The notes below the pieces were generated by a model. That model had not been told where the DNA came from, ran no database searches, and worked only from the letters and a program-made list of their open reading frames with translations. A stretch of 64,000 nt of DNA, taken from assembly GCA_963826105.1 (NCBI GenBank), contig CAWGWA010000017.1, positions 1 to 64,000 of the forward strand, read 5' to 3'. Below are positions 36,908 to 44,399 of this stretch, piece by piece. The number at the start of each line of letters is the position of its first letter. Position 1 is the stretch's first letter. This stretch comes from WHTI01 sp963826105 (lineage in GTDB: Bacteria > Actinomycetota > CADDZG01 > WHSQ01). The position numbers and the translations under genes are program-made.

Positions 36908-37356
36908 CGAAGCGCACAACGATCTTCTTGGCAACCATCGGAGCGATCCTCGTCGTCGCGGTTCCACATGCCTACGCCGACGCGCAGGATGTCGCTCGAC
37001 GCGTCGCGCAAGAGATCATCTCGCCGTTCTGCCCCGGTGTGACCCTCCACGACTGTCCCTCGTCCGAAGCCGATGAGATGCGCAGAGAGATCCTGGCGTT
37101 GGCCGAGATGGGGATGAGCAGCGACGAGATCATCGACCTCCTGGTCGAAGAGCGCGGTGAGGAGATCTTGGCCGAACCCTCCAGCCCCGTCGCAAGGATG
37201 CTCCCCGCAGTCCTGGTGGCGCTCGGCGCGGGGGTTGCGCTCTTCCTGATGACGCGGTGGTCACGGCGACGGCGCACCGAACCGGTCGCCGAGGGACTCG
37301 ATGAAACGGAGCGTTCTCGAGTCCGCGCCGAGATCGATCGGATGCGGGACCGATGA
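36904..37356 (+). CDS. ccmH: cytochrome c maturation protein CcmH-like, C-x7-C variant
   Basis: 150 aa from the ATG that overlaps the ccmF stop. Signal peptide ending AYA, then the family helix bundle with the thiol site SPFCPGVTLHDCPS (Cys43 and Cys51), followed by MRREILALAEMGMSSDEIIDLLVEERGEEIL, a transmembrane helix and a basic tail. Classical CcmH has LRCxxCQ (CxxC), so the eight-residue separation is a clear departure. It should still present apocytochrome or exchange disulfides. The partner reductase is probably the CDPC protein at 33862. Confidence 0.85.
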   Translation: MTKRTTIFLATIGAILVVAVPHAYADAQDVARRVAQEIISPFCPGVTLHDCPSSEADEMRREILALAEMGMSSDEIIDLLVEERGEEILAEPSSPVARMLPAVLVALGAGVALFLMTRWSRRRRTEPVAEGLDETERSRVRAEIDRMRDR

Positions 37357-37751
37357 TCGAGGTCCTGTTGGTTGCGCTCGCGGCCGTCGCTGTCCTCGCG
37401 TACGTCCTCATGCCCCTTCGATCGGGACCGCGGCAGGACGTTCCTCTGACTTCGGTCCGTGTTGAGGACGCCGAGGAGAAGAAGCGCTCGGCCCTCACCG
37501 CGCTGATCGACATCGAAGAGGAACGCGACATCGGGAAACTCTCCGAAGGGGACTTCAACGCCCTCCGGATCGAGTACGAAGCAGAGGCGTTCCAAGCACT
37601 CGTCGAACTCGATGCGCTCGAGGCCGCGCCGGGAGCCGACGGCGAACTCGAGGACGAGATCTCCGCGCTCCGATCGAAGATGACCTGTTCCTCGTGCGGC
37701 GTTCTGCGGCCGCCGGGGAAGGCGTGTGAGCATTGCGGCGCGCCGGCCTGA
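37353..37751 (+). CDS. CcmI-like membrane protein with C-terminal zinc ribbon
   Basis: 132 aa. One N-terminal transmembrane helix, a helical hairpin (about residues 44-90) with the CcmI-like pattern IDIEEERDIGKLSEGDFNAL, and a zinc ribbon CSSCGVLRPPGKACEHCG at the end (two CxxC pairs). Coupled to ccmH by a four-base overlap. In other bacteria CcmI holds apocytochrome c for CcmF/H, and the hairpin suggests a related role. The ribbon is not part of classical CcmI. Function inferred from place and hairpin only. Confidence 0.65.
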   Translation: MIEVLLVALAAVAVLAYVLMPLRSGPRQDVPLTSVRVEDAEEKKRSALTALIDIEEERDIGKLSEGDFNALRIEYEAEAFQALVELDALEAAPGADGELEDEISALRSKMTCSSCGVLRPPGKACEHCGAPA

Positions 37752-38907
37752 TCGGAGCGGCCGTGGGGCTGCTTCTGATCTCCACCCCGGTCGCCCCGCG
37801 CGGCGACCACTGGTGTGATCAAGGGCGTGGTGCTCAACCAATCGACCGGAGAGCCACAGCCCGGTGCCGAGGTCACCTTGTTAGGAGCCCTCTCCGACGG
37901 GACCGACCCGATCGAGGAGACCGTCCCCTCCGACGAGGAGGGGCGCTATCGCTTCACCGACCTTCCGACCGGGGACGACCGCTTCTACGCGATCGATGTC
38001 GTGCACGACGGGGGCCTGTTCTCCGGACGCGCCATCACGCTACCGGACGACACGGCCAAGACGCCCGTGTTCGATACGGAGATCCGCGTGTGGGACACGA
38101 TCACCGAGCCGACCGTCATCCTGTTCAGCGCGCACCAACCTGTTCCTCACGCGCGGTGAGGACGGGATGATGGACGTCATCGAATCGGTAACCGTCAACA
38201 ACCTCTCCGAGTTCGCCTACATCGGCCGCGGAATGGCCGATGGTGAATCCTCAGCCGGGGCCACACCGTCGCTCGGCTTCGCACTTCCGAACGGTGCGGA
38301 AGGAGCTCAGGTGATCGATGCCTCGATCGAGGTTCCAGGAGGCATCGAAACCGACTTCGGTTTCGGCATCACCGCGGCTATCCCGCCCGGCGAGACCAGC
38401 ATCACCTACTACTACCGGGTCCCGGGATCGGTCGGCTCCTACAACCTGTCGCGCGCTGCGGTCTACGACATCGTGCAGTACTCGGTCCATGCGCCCGAAG
38501 GATTCGACGTGCGATCCAACCGATTACAGCCGGACGGGAACGTGACGGTCGGCGGGATCGACTACACCCGGTGGTCCAGTGACGAAGCGATCGAAGCCGG
38601 CAACCAGATCCAGATGGTGACGGTGCAAGAGGCGGACGGCACGTCCGGACTAGCCGGCTGGATCATCGGCGCGATCGTTGCCCTCATCGTGCTGATGGCC
38701 CTGGCGATCGGATGGGGCGTGAGGAGACGGGGTCGCCGCCCGACGGCATCCCGGTCGCGTCCGACACGCGCCGACCTGCTCTCCCAGATCGCGGAGCTGG
38801 ACGTTCGGCACGACAGCGGTCAGATCGCTGAGGAGGACTGGGTGCGGCTCCGGGGGGCCTTGAAGGAACGCGCCGGAGCACTCCCCAAGGACGAGGCGAC
38901 GCGGTGA
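37733..38907 (+). CDS. ccm-associated secreted/membrane protein with transthyretin-like domain (two apparent frameshifts)
   Basis: Starts at TTG 37733 (MRRAGLIGAAVGLLL, a signal peptide). The frame shifts near 37796-37800 and near 38129-38134, each cured by removing one base, consistent with a span of 3n+2. The corrected protein has about 390 residues: signal peptide, a carboxypeptidase-regulatory-like beta domain (IKGVVLNQSTGEPQPGAEV, EEGRYRFTDLPTG), a larger beta region, a transmembrane helix (GWIIGAIVALIVLMALAI), a basic stretch and a C-terminal hairpin (LLSQIAELDVRHDSGQIAEE) like that of the preceding gene. Unknown function. Coupled to ccmA, so probably part of the maturation machinery. 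Confidence 0.7.
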
Positions 38908-39566
38908 TCGAAGCGAGAGGGGTCACGGTCGTCTACGGACGTACGGTCGCACTCGACCGGATCCATCTCGATCTCGCCGAGGGGGTCACCGGTCTCTTCG
39001 GGCAGAACGGTTCCGGGAAATCAACGCTCCTCAGGGTCATGGCAGGTCTCTTGAGGCCGAATGAGGGAACCGTGACGGTCGACGGCCGGGGGCTCGACCT
39101 GCGCGATGAGGGCTTCCGGCGACGGCTGGGCTATGCGGGCCACGAGTCCGGGCTCTACCCGCACCTCAGCATCGGAGAGAACCTCGAACTCTTCGGGCGT
39201 CTCTACGGGTGCCCGTCGAGCGCGCCGGCGAGGATCCTCGAACGGGTGGAGCTAAGTGACAGGATCGACTCGCGCGTAGGGGAACTGTCCGCGGGTCTCA
39301 AGAGGCGCGCAGCAGTGGCGCGAGCCTTGTTGCATGACCCGGACATCCTGTTGCTCGACGAACCGTACGCGAACCTCGATGACGACGGAGCCGCCGCGGT
39401 GACCGCCGCGATCACCGCGTGGCGGCGCCCCGGCAAGACCGGTGTCATCGCGACCCATGGAGCCAAGCGAGTCAAGGCGTACGCGGATGCCGGCGTCATC
39501 CTCACGCGCGGAAACGTCACCGTCGCCGGCACCTACCGGCCCAACGAAGAGTCAGAGAACGAGTGA
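38904..39566 (+). CDS. ccmA: ABC transporter ATPase CcmA
   Basis: 220 aa. Walker A GQNGSGKST (residues 33-41), signature-like LSAGLKRR, Walker B DILLLDEP and the switch His in IATHG. The signature LSAGLKRR departs from LSGGQ in the way usual for CcmA. With CcmB and CcmC it releases holo-CcmE by ATP hydrolysis. The start overlaps the preceding gene and the stop overlaps ccmB. Confidence 0.9.
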   Translation: MIEARGVTVVYGRTVALDRIHLDLAEGVTGLFGQNGSGKSTLLRVMAGLLRPNEGTVTVDGRGLDLRDEGFRRRLGYAGHESGLYPHLSIGENLELFGRLYGCPSSAPARILERVELSDRIDSRVGELSAGLKRRAAVARALLHDPDILLLDEPYANLDDDGAAAVTAAITAWRRPGKTGVIATHGAKRVKAYADAGVILTRGNVTVAGTYRPNEESENE

Positions 39567-40285
39567 ACGAGCCCGGGTTCGTCGCCAAGACGCTGCTGTT
39601 GACGCGCAAGGACCTGCGTATCGAGATGCGCGCCCGCGACACGCTTGTGCCGATGCTCGCGTTCTCGTTCGCGGTCACGCTGCTGCTGGCGTTCACGCTT
39701 CCCACGACCGGAGACAACGAACGCGCCATCGCGGGCGCGTCCGCCACCACAGTTGCCGACGTACTCGCCGGCTTCTTCTGGGTAACGATCCTGTTCGCGG
39801 GACTGATCGGGTTCGCGCGCACGTTCGAGATCGAACAGACCGAAGGTGCGATCGACGCACTGATCCTCGTTCCACTCGACCGCTCTGGGCTGTTCCTCGC
39901 GAAGGCCTTCTCGAACCTGATCTTCATCCTGCTCGTCGAAGCGTTCCTGCTCCCGCTGTTCGTGCTGCTGTTCACCCTGGACGTCGGAGCCGGCCTCGCG
40001 CCCCTCTTGCTGGTGATCCTGCTGGTGGATATCGGTTTCGTCGCGGTCGGGACTCTGTTCGCATCCGTCGCCGCGCAGACATCGAGTCGAGAGCTGATCC
40101 TTCCGGTACTCGCGCTGCCCGCGTTGATCCCCGTATTCATCGCGGGAGCGGATCTAACATCGGATCTGATCGCAGGAGGAACCTTCTCCACGCTGGTCGA
40201 GGCCGGGTGGTTCGGAGTTCTGATCGCGTTCGACGTGATCCTCGGGATCACCGCCGCGCTCGTGTTTGAGTTCGTCCTCGAATAA
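39563..40285 (+). CDS. ccmB: heme exporter/release membrane protein CcmB
   Basis: 240 aa from a GTG that overlaps the ccmA stop (GTGA), with six transmembrane helices. Family features: LTRKDLRIEMRARDTL at the N-terminus, FARTFEIEQTEGAIDALIL and SSRELILPVLALPALIPVF. Membrane partner of CcmA. Confidence 0.9.
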   Translation: MNEPGFVAKTLLLTRKDLRIEMRARDTLVPMLAFSFAVTLLLAFTLPTTGDNERAIAGASATTVADVLAGFFWVTILFAGLIGFARTFEIEQTEGAIDALILVPLDRSGLFLAKAFSNLIFILLVEAFLLPLFVLLFTLDVGAGLAPLLLVILLVDIGFVAVGTLFASVAAQTSSRELILPVLALPALIPVFIAGADLTSDLIAGGTFSTLVEAGWFGVLIAFDVILGITAALVFEFVLE

Positions 40286-40296
40286 CCTTGCCCGTC

Positions 40297-41049
40297 ATGG
40301 CCACCTCACCCACCACCCGCCGGAGTCGCAACCTGAAGCTGCTGGGCATCGCCGCTTGGGGACTGCTGGCGCTGTCGCTCATCTTCATCTTCTTCGTGGC
40401 GCGCGAGGCCGACGACTATCCCGGGGGCGGCCCCCTGCAACGGATCTTCTACTTCCACGTGCCGTCTGCATGGGTCGCCTACCTGGCCTTCGCGGTCGTG
40501 TTCATCTCCTCGATCGCCTACCTGAGGACGTCCGAGCGTCGCTGGGATCTGCTTGCCCACGGGTCGGCCGAGATCGGGGTCCTGTTCACGAGTCTGGTCC
40601 TGATCACCGGCCCCATCTGGGCCCGACCCGCGTGGGGAACCTGGTGGCAATGGGATGCCCGGCTGACCTCGACCCTGATCCTGTGGCTCACCTACCTCGG
40701 TTACCTGTTCCTTCGGAGCCTGACGCGCGATCCCGCCCGATCCGGTCGCCTCGCGGCGGTGGTCGGCATCATCGGATTCCTCGATGTCCCGATCGTGCAC
40801 TTCTCGGTTCGTTGGTGGCGCACTCTCCACCCGAGCGGACCGACGCCCGCCGATCCCACCAACAGCTCCGGTTTGGGTGGGCCCGAACTACTGGCGTTCT
40901 TCACCGCGCTGATCGCGTTCACGCTCCTGTTCGCGTGGCTACTCGCAACGCGCGTGCGGATCGGCCGCCTCGAAGATGAGATCGATCGTCTCGAGATCGA
41001 GGAACAACGTCCGGACCGAGGTTCGGCGGGCGTGCCGGTGTCCACATGA
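40297..41049 (+). CDS. ccmC: heme-handling membrane protein CcmC
   Basis: 250 aa from the ATG at 40297 (a TTG at 40288 is possible). Six transmembrane helices. The WWD segment is GTWWQWDARLTSTLILWL, and heme-ligand histidines appear in IFYFHVPSAWVAYLAF and DVPIVHFSVRWWRTLHP. CcmC loads heme on CcmE. The stop overlaps the small ccmD-like frame as ATGA. Confidence 0.93.
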   Translation: MATSPTTRRSRNLKLLGIAAWGLLALSLIFIFFVAREADDYPGGGPLQRIFYFHVPSAWVAYLAFAVVFISSIAYLRTSERRWDLLAHGSAEIGVLFTSLVLITGPIWARPAWGTWWQWDARLTSTLILWLTYLGYLFLRSLTRDPARSGRLAAVVGIIGFLDVPIVHFSVRWWRTLHPSGPTPADPTNSSGLGGPELLAFFTALIAFTLLFAWLLATRVRIGRLEDEIDRLEIEEQRPDRGSAGVPVST

Positions 41050-41177
41050 GCAGCCTCGGCTGGATGATCACCGCGTTCCTCTGCGCCGGCGCCGGCATCG
41101 GCGGCTACGTCGCGACCCTCGTGGTTCGCGAACGGAGACTGGCCAGGCTTCTCGTCGCGTTGCGGAAGAAGTCCTAG
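41046..41177 (+). CDS. ccmD: CcmD-like small membrane protein
   Basis: 43 aa, too short for most gene finders. It begins at the ATG overlapping the ccmC stop and reads MSSLGWMITAFLCAGAGIGG, then a basic cytoplasmic tail (RERRLARLLVALRKKS). A single transmembrane helix followed by Arg/Lys-rich residues, directly after ccmC, is the CcmD pattern. CcmD helps release holo-CcmE from CcmABC. The assignment rests on size, topology and position. Confidence 0.75.
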   Translation: MSSLGWMITAFLCAGAGIGGYVATLVVRERRLARLLVALRKKS

Positions 41178-41180
41178 GCG

Positions 41181-41828
41181 ATGGAGATACTCGACTCCCT
41201 GGTTCAGCTTATGGAGGAGTGGGTCACCGACTACGGATACGTCGCCATCTTCCTTCTGATGCTCGCCGAGTCTGCCTGTATCCCCTTCCCCAGCGAAGTA
41301 ACGATGCTCGTCGGTGGCTGGTACGCCGCGAACGGAACGCTTAATTTCTTCTGGGTCGGTGTCGCGGGGGTGCTGGGGAACGTTGTCGGGTCCTGGATCG
41401 CGTACGCGGTCGGCCGCAAGATGGGTCGCAGCGTTCTGGATCGGTACGGGAAGTACGTGCTGATCAGGAGCCACGACATCGACAAAGCCGAGATCTGGTG
41501 GGAGAAACACGGCGACGCCGCTACCTTCTTCTCTCGCCTGCTCCCGGTGATCCGAACCTTCATCTCGCTTCCCGCCGGGATCGCAAAGATGCCCTTCGGG
41601 AAGTTCACGCTCTACACGTTCCTCGGTGTCGTGCCCTGGACCTTCGCCCTCGCCTGGCTTGGGGTCGTCGTCGAGGACAACTGGGAGAGTGTCCTGAACT
41701 ACTTCGATATCCCCACACTGATCATCGGAGTCTCGTTGTTGGTGATCGCGGGGGCCTGGTGGTGGCGGCGTCGGAAGGCGCGCAATAACGAGGCTCCCGT
41801 AGAAGAAAAGACGACCGAAGAGGCGTGA
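41181..41828 (+). CDS. DedA family membrane protein
   Basis: 215 aa. Four or five transmembrane segments with the family signature FLLMLAESACIPFPSEVTM, GNVVGSWIAYAVGR and FFSRLLPVIRTFISLPAGIAKM. DedA proteins act in membrane homeostasis, and several members flip lipid carriers. Only 3 bases after the ccmD-like gene, so it may be co-transcribed with ccm, though no functional link is known. Confidence 0.9.
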   Translation: MEILDSLVQLMEEWVTDYGYVAIFLLMLAESACIPFPSEVTMLVGGWYAANGTLNFFWVGVAGVLGNVVGSWIAYAVGRKMGRSVLDRYGKYVLIRSHDIDKAEIWWEKHGDAATFFSRLLPVIRTFISLPAGIAKMPFGKFTLYTFLGVVPWTFALAWLGVVVEDNWESVLNYFDIPTLIIGVSLLVIAGAWWWRRRKARNNEAPVEEKTTEEA

Positions 41829-41896
41829 TCCGCGCAGTTCGCGCGATCCCAGTCACATACGCGCAAAGTCGCAGGTCAGGCCAGATATTCGCCTGT

Positions 41897-41925
41897 TTGC
41901 TGCCGGGGCGGCCCGCCCGTAATAT
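41897..41925 (+). promoter_or_regulatory. promoter of the cytochrome bc operon
   Basis: TTGCTG (41897-41902) and TAATAT (41920-41925) are 17 bases apart. The -10 box ends 8 bases before the ATG at 41934 with no ribosome site between, so the mRNA is probably leaderless or nearly so. This is the best promoter match in the right half of the window. Confidence 0.6.
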
Positions 41926-41933
41926 GACGCACC

Positions 41934-42305
41934 ATGTCGATGAAAGAGCGGGTCTTCCGGTACACGGACAAACCCATGACCTGGACCCGCGCCGTGCTCC
42001 TGGGTTTGGCCATCTGGGTAGTGCTCATCATCGTGACCGGGCAGATCCCCTCGTACTTCATCTACTGGGTCGATGCCAACGTGACCAAGGTGATCGAGTG
42101 GACCACCAAGATCCCTGGGGTCGAGTCTGAAGGCTTCAACCCCAGGCAGGTACAGATCGCCCGTGACGTCATCGCCAACGGACTTCAGATGGGTGGCTTC
42201 ACCGTGATGCTGGCGGCTGCCTACTTCTGGCAGAAGGCCAAGCAGAAGAGGGTCGGACAGAAGGACCTGCAGGACACCGTCAAGGGATACATGTCGGGCA
42301 AGTAG
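41934..42305 (+). CDS. membrane protein, first gene of the bc-complex operon, unknown
   Basis: 123 aa with two transmembrane helices (about residues 18-38 and 85-101), the loop between them carrying SYFIYWVDANVTKVIEW and FNPRQVQIARDVIANG. Both tails are basic. I recognise no family. It leads an operon with ferredoxin, cytochrome b, Rieske and cytochrome c genes, spaced 20 bases from the ferredoxin, so it may be a small accessory subunit of that complex. Confidence 0.75.
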   Translation: MSMKERVFRYTDKPMTWTRAVLLGLAIWVVLIIVTGQIPSYFIYWVDANVTKVIEWTTKIPGVESEGFNPRQVQIARDVIANGLQMGGFTVMLAAAYFWQKAKQKRVGQKDLQDTVKGYMSGK

Positions 42306-42325
42306 GGAGTGCAGGAAACTAACGA

Positions 42326-42748
42326 ATGCCGAAGGCACCCGAACCGAAGAAGATGGAAACGATCGAGAAACCCATCTTCCGAACCGACTACGAGATGGAG
42401 CTCGTCGACTCCGACTGGCTGAAGGGCGCCGTCAAACCGAAGAACTTCATCGATTTCATCCCCGAGCAGTGCATCCTTTGCGAGGGTTGCGTCGATATCT
42501 GCCCTTGGTACTGCATCCACATGGTCTCCCCGGATGCGGTGGCCGATTCGGGTAACGTCTCGCTGGCAAACACGATCGGTGCCACCGACATCCTCTTCTT
42601 GATCGACGACAATGCCTGCACGCGCTGCAACCTCTGCGTCGAGCGCTGTCCGACCGGGGCCCTGGTTCAGAGCCAGGTCACCGGAGGGAAGAAGAAGACA
42701 TCGGCCCGAGCCATGGGAACGGTGCCGGAAACGCAGAAGGCCTCGTAG
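42326..42748 (+). CDS. dicluster 2[4Fe-4S] ferredoxin-like protein of the bc operon
   Basis: 140 aa. Two complete cluster motifs, CILCEGCVDICP (about residue 49) and CTRCNLCVERCP (about residue 92), separated by a 31-residue insertion between the motifs. N- and C-terminal tails are hydrophilic, with no signal peptide or membrane helix, so it is cytoplasmic or bound to the inner face. It sits between two membrane-protein genes of the cytochrome bc operon, which suggests it is a subunit or a cytoplasmic electron partner of that complex. It is not NuoI, which is intact at 10007. Confidence 0.87.
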   Translation: MPKAPEPKKMETIEKPIFRTDYEMELVDSDWLKGAVKPKNFIDFIPEQCILCEGCVDICPWYCIHMVSPDAVADSGNVSLANTIGATDILFLIDDNACTRCNLCVERCPTGALVQSQVTGGKKKTSARAMGTVPETQKAS

Positions 42749-42790
42749 GAAGATGTTGATCACGCCGGAGCTGAAAGGACCCAAGAACTA

Positions 42791-43564
42791 GTGGCTAAGT
42801 CTGCAGGCTGGAAGCCCAAGGAGAAGCTCGCGGAGCGGGTCGATCAACTCCATCAGAGCCAGCTATGGAGGTCCATCTTCCGGCCCGGGTCGATCTTCCG
42901 TCGCGGCTACGCCGACTCCCCCCGGAACCGTGCATATGTCGTGATGAACTCGCTGCTGTACCACCTGCACCCGGTGAAAGTGAAGCGGCACGGGATCAAG
43001 CTCAGCTACACCCTGTGCCTGGGTGGCCTGTCGTTCTTCCTCTTCATCCTGCTGACGATCACGGGCATCTACCTCATGTTCTTCTACCGGCCGGACGTCG
43101 GTGCGGTGTACTCCGACATGCAGCGCCTCCAGACCCAGGTGAGCTTCGGCCTGCTCGTGAGGAACCTCCATCGGTGGGGCGCCCACCTCATGGTCATCAC
43201 CGTGTTCCTCCACATGGCCCGCGTCTTCTACACCGGCGCCTACAAGCCACCCCGTGAGTTCAACTGGGTCGTCGGCGTCATCCTCTTGCTCCTCACCTTG
43301 CTGCTGGCGTTCACCGGCTACCTGCTCCCCTGGGACCAGCTCGCGGTGTGGGCCGTCACGGTGGGTACCGAGATGATGAAGCAGTCCCCGGTGGTCGGCG
43401 ATCAGGTGCAGTTCGCCTTGTTAGGAGGCCCCGTGATCGGGCCGGAGACTCTACTGAGGTGGTACACGCTCCATGTCCTCTTCTTACCGTTCATCATCGT
43501 GATCTTCATCTCGATCCACTTCTGGAGGGTTCGGAAGGACGGAGGCATCTCCGGTCCCGTGTAG
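42791..43564 (+). CDS. cytochrome b N-terminal subunit (cytochrome b6-like)
   Basis: 257 aa from a GTG at 42791. A cytoplasmic N-terminus of about 75 residues precedes four transmembrane helices. Heme-ligand histidines are in NLHRWGAHLMVITVFLHMAR and WYTLHVLFLPFIIVIFISIH, the four needed for two b hemes. FTGYLLPWDQLAVWA is the conserved Qo-side loop. Split cytochrome b (this gene plus the next) is the b6-type arrangement. Quinol-oxidising core of the complex. Confidence 0.92.
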   Translation: MAKSAGWKPKEKLAERVDQLHQSQLWRSIFRPGSIFRRGYADSPRNRAYVVMNSLLYHLHPVKVKRHGIKLSYTLCLGGLSFFLFILLTITGIYLMFFYRPDVGAVYSDMQRLQTQVSFGLLVRNLHRWGAHLMVITVFLHMARVFYTGAYKPPREFNWVVGVILLLLTLLLAFTGYLLPWDQLAVWAVTVGTEMMKQSPVVGDQVQFALLGGPVIGPETLLRWYTLHVLFLPFIIVIFISIHFWRVRKDGGISGPV

Positions 43565-43582
43565 GGATCCGAGGAAGAAACC

Positions 43583-44389
43583 ATGCCGACACCAGACGAG
43601 GTTTTCGAGCAGGTACTGGCCGAGGAGCAGGCCAAGGGCTCCAGCCCGGTGGTCGCAACCTCGCGCGCCAAGGCCGCCAGGGTGCGGGCCGAGCGAGGGT
43701 CCAAGGACCCGAACAAACCCGACCCATCGACGGCTCCTCGGAAGGCACCGGATGGTGCGGCCGAGTCCAAGCCGGACGCCGAGGGCGCCACTGCTCCGGC
43801 AGCTGCCGCCGCTGCCCCGGCGACTGCGAAGGCGTCTCCGGCCCCCAAGGCCGCCGCCCCGGCTCGGAAAGCAGCCGGTGGTGGTGCCGTCCCCGAGCGT
43901 GTCCAGCGCCTGCTCGCGGTGGTCAAGCCGGAAGCGATCCAGAAGGTGGAGCGTCAGCCGATGGACCGGGTCAACGTGTGGCCGCACCTGATGGCCGCTG
44001 AGTTCGTTGCTCTGCTCATCGTCCTCATCTTGATCACGGTGTTCTCGGCAGTCGTCGACGCGCCGCTACGCCAGCTCGCAAACTTCAACCAGACTCCCAA
44101 CCCGTCCAAGGCGCCGTGGTACTTCCTCGGACTGCAGGAGTTGCTGCGTTACTTCCACCCCCAGGTTGCCGGTGTGACGATCCCGACCGTGATCATCATC
44201 GGGCTGATGGCTGCACCGTTCATCGACCGCAACCCGTCGACGCGGCCGGATGACCGCAAACTTGCGATCGTCATCTTCTCGTTCTTCATGCTTACGTTCG
44301 CAGTGCTGACGATCATCGGTATGTTCTTCAGAGGTCCAGGGTTCAACTTCACGTTCCCCTGGAACGACGGCATCTTCTTCGAGTTATAA
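43583..44389 (+). CDS. cytochrome b C-terminal subunit (subunit IV-like) with KGSSP N-terminal domain
   Basis: 268 aa. Residues 1-42 form a KGSSP domain nearly the same as that of the cupredoxin at 20193 (24 of 41 positions identical by eye). An Ala/Pro-rich linker follows (about residues 45-100), then a segment with VWPHLMAAEFVALLIV and three transmembrane helices. The Qo motif PEWY reads APWYFLGLQELLRY here, so the Glu is replaced, as in several actinobacterial and subunit IV-type proteins. AAGGAG-like bases precede the ATG. The extension should lie on the cytoplasmic side. Confidence 0.88.
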   Translation: MPTPDEVFEQVLAEEQAKGSSPVVATSRAKAARVRAERGSKDPNKPDPSTAPRKAPDGAAESKPDAEGATAPAAAAAAPATAKASPAPKAAAPARKAAGGGAVPERVQRLLAVVKPEAIQKVERQPMDRVNVWPHLMAAEFVALLIVLILITVFSAVVDAPLRQLANFNQTPNPSKAPWYFLGLQELLRYFHPQVAGVTIPTVIIIGLMAAPFIDRNPSTRPDDRKLAIVIFSFFMLTFAVLTIIGMFFRGPGFNFTFPWNDGIFFEL

Positions 44390-44399
44390 GGAGCGATAG

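Noticed and set aside
42326..42748. Ferredoxin gene as a stray nuoI
   Set aside because: Spacing between clusters, tail sequences and context differ from NuoI, which is present at 10007-10579.
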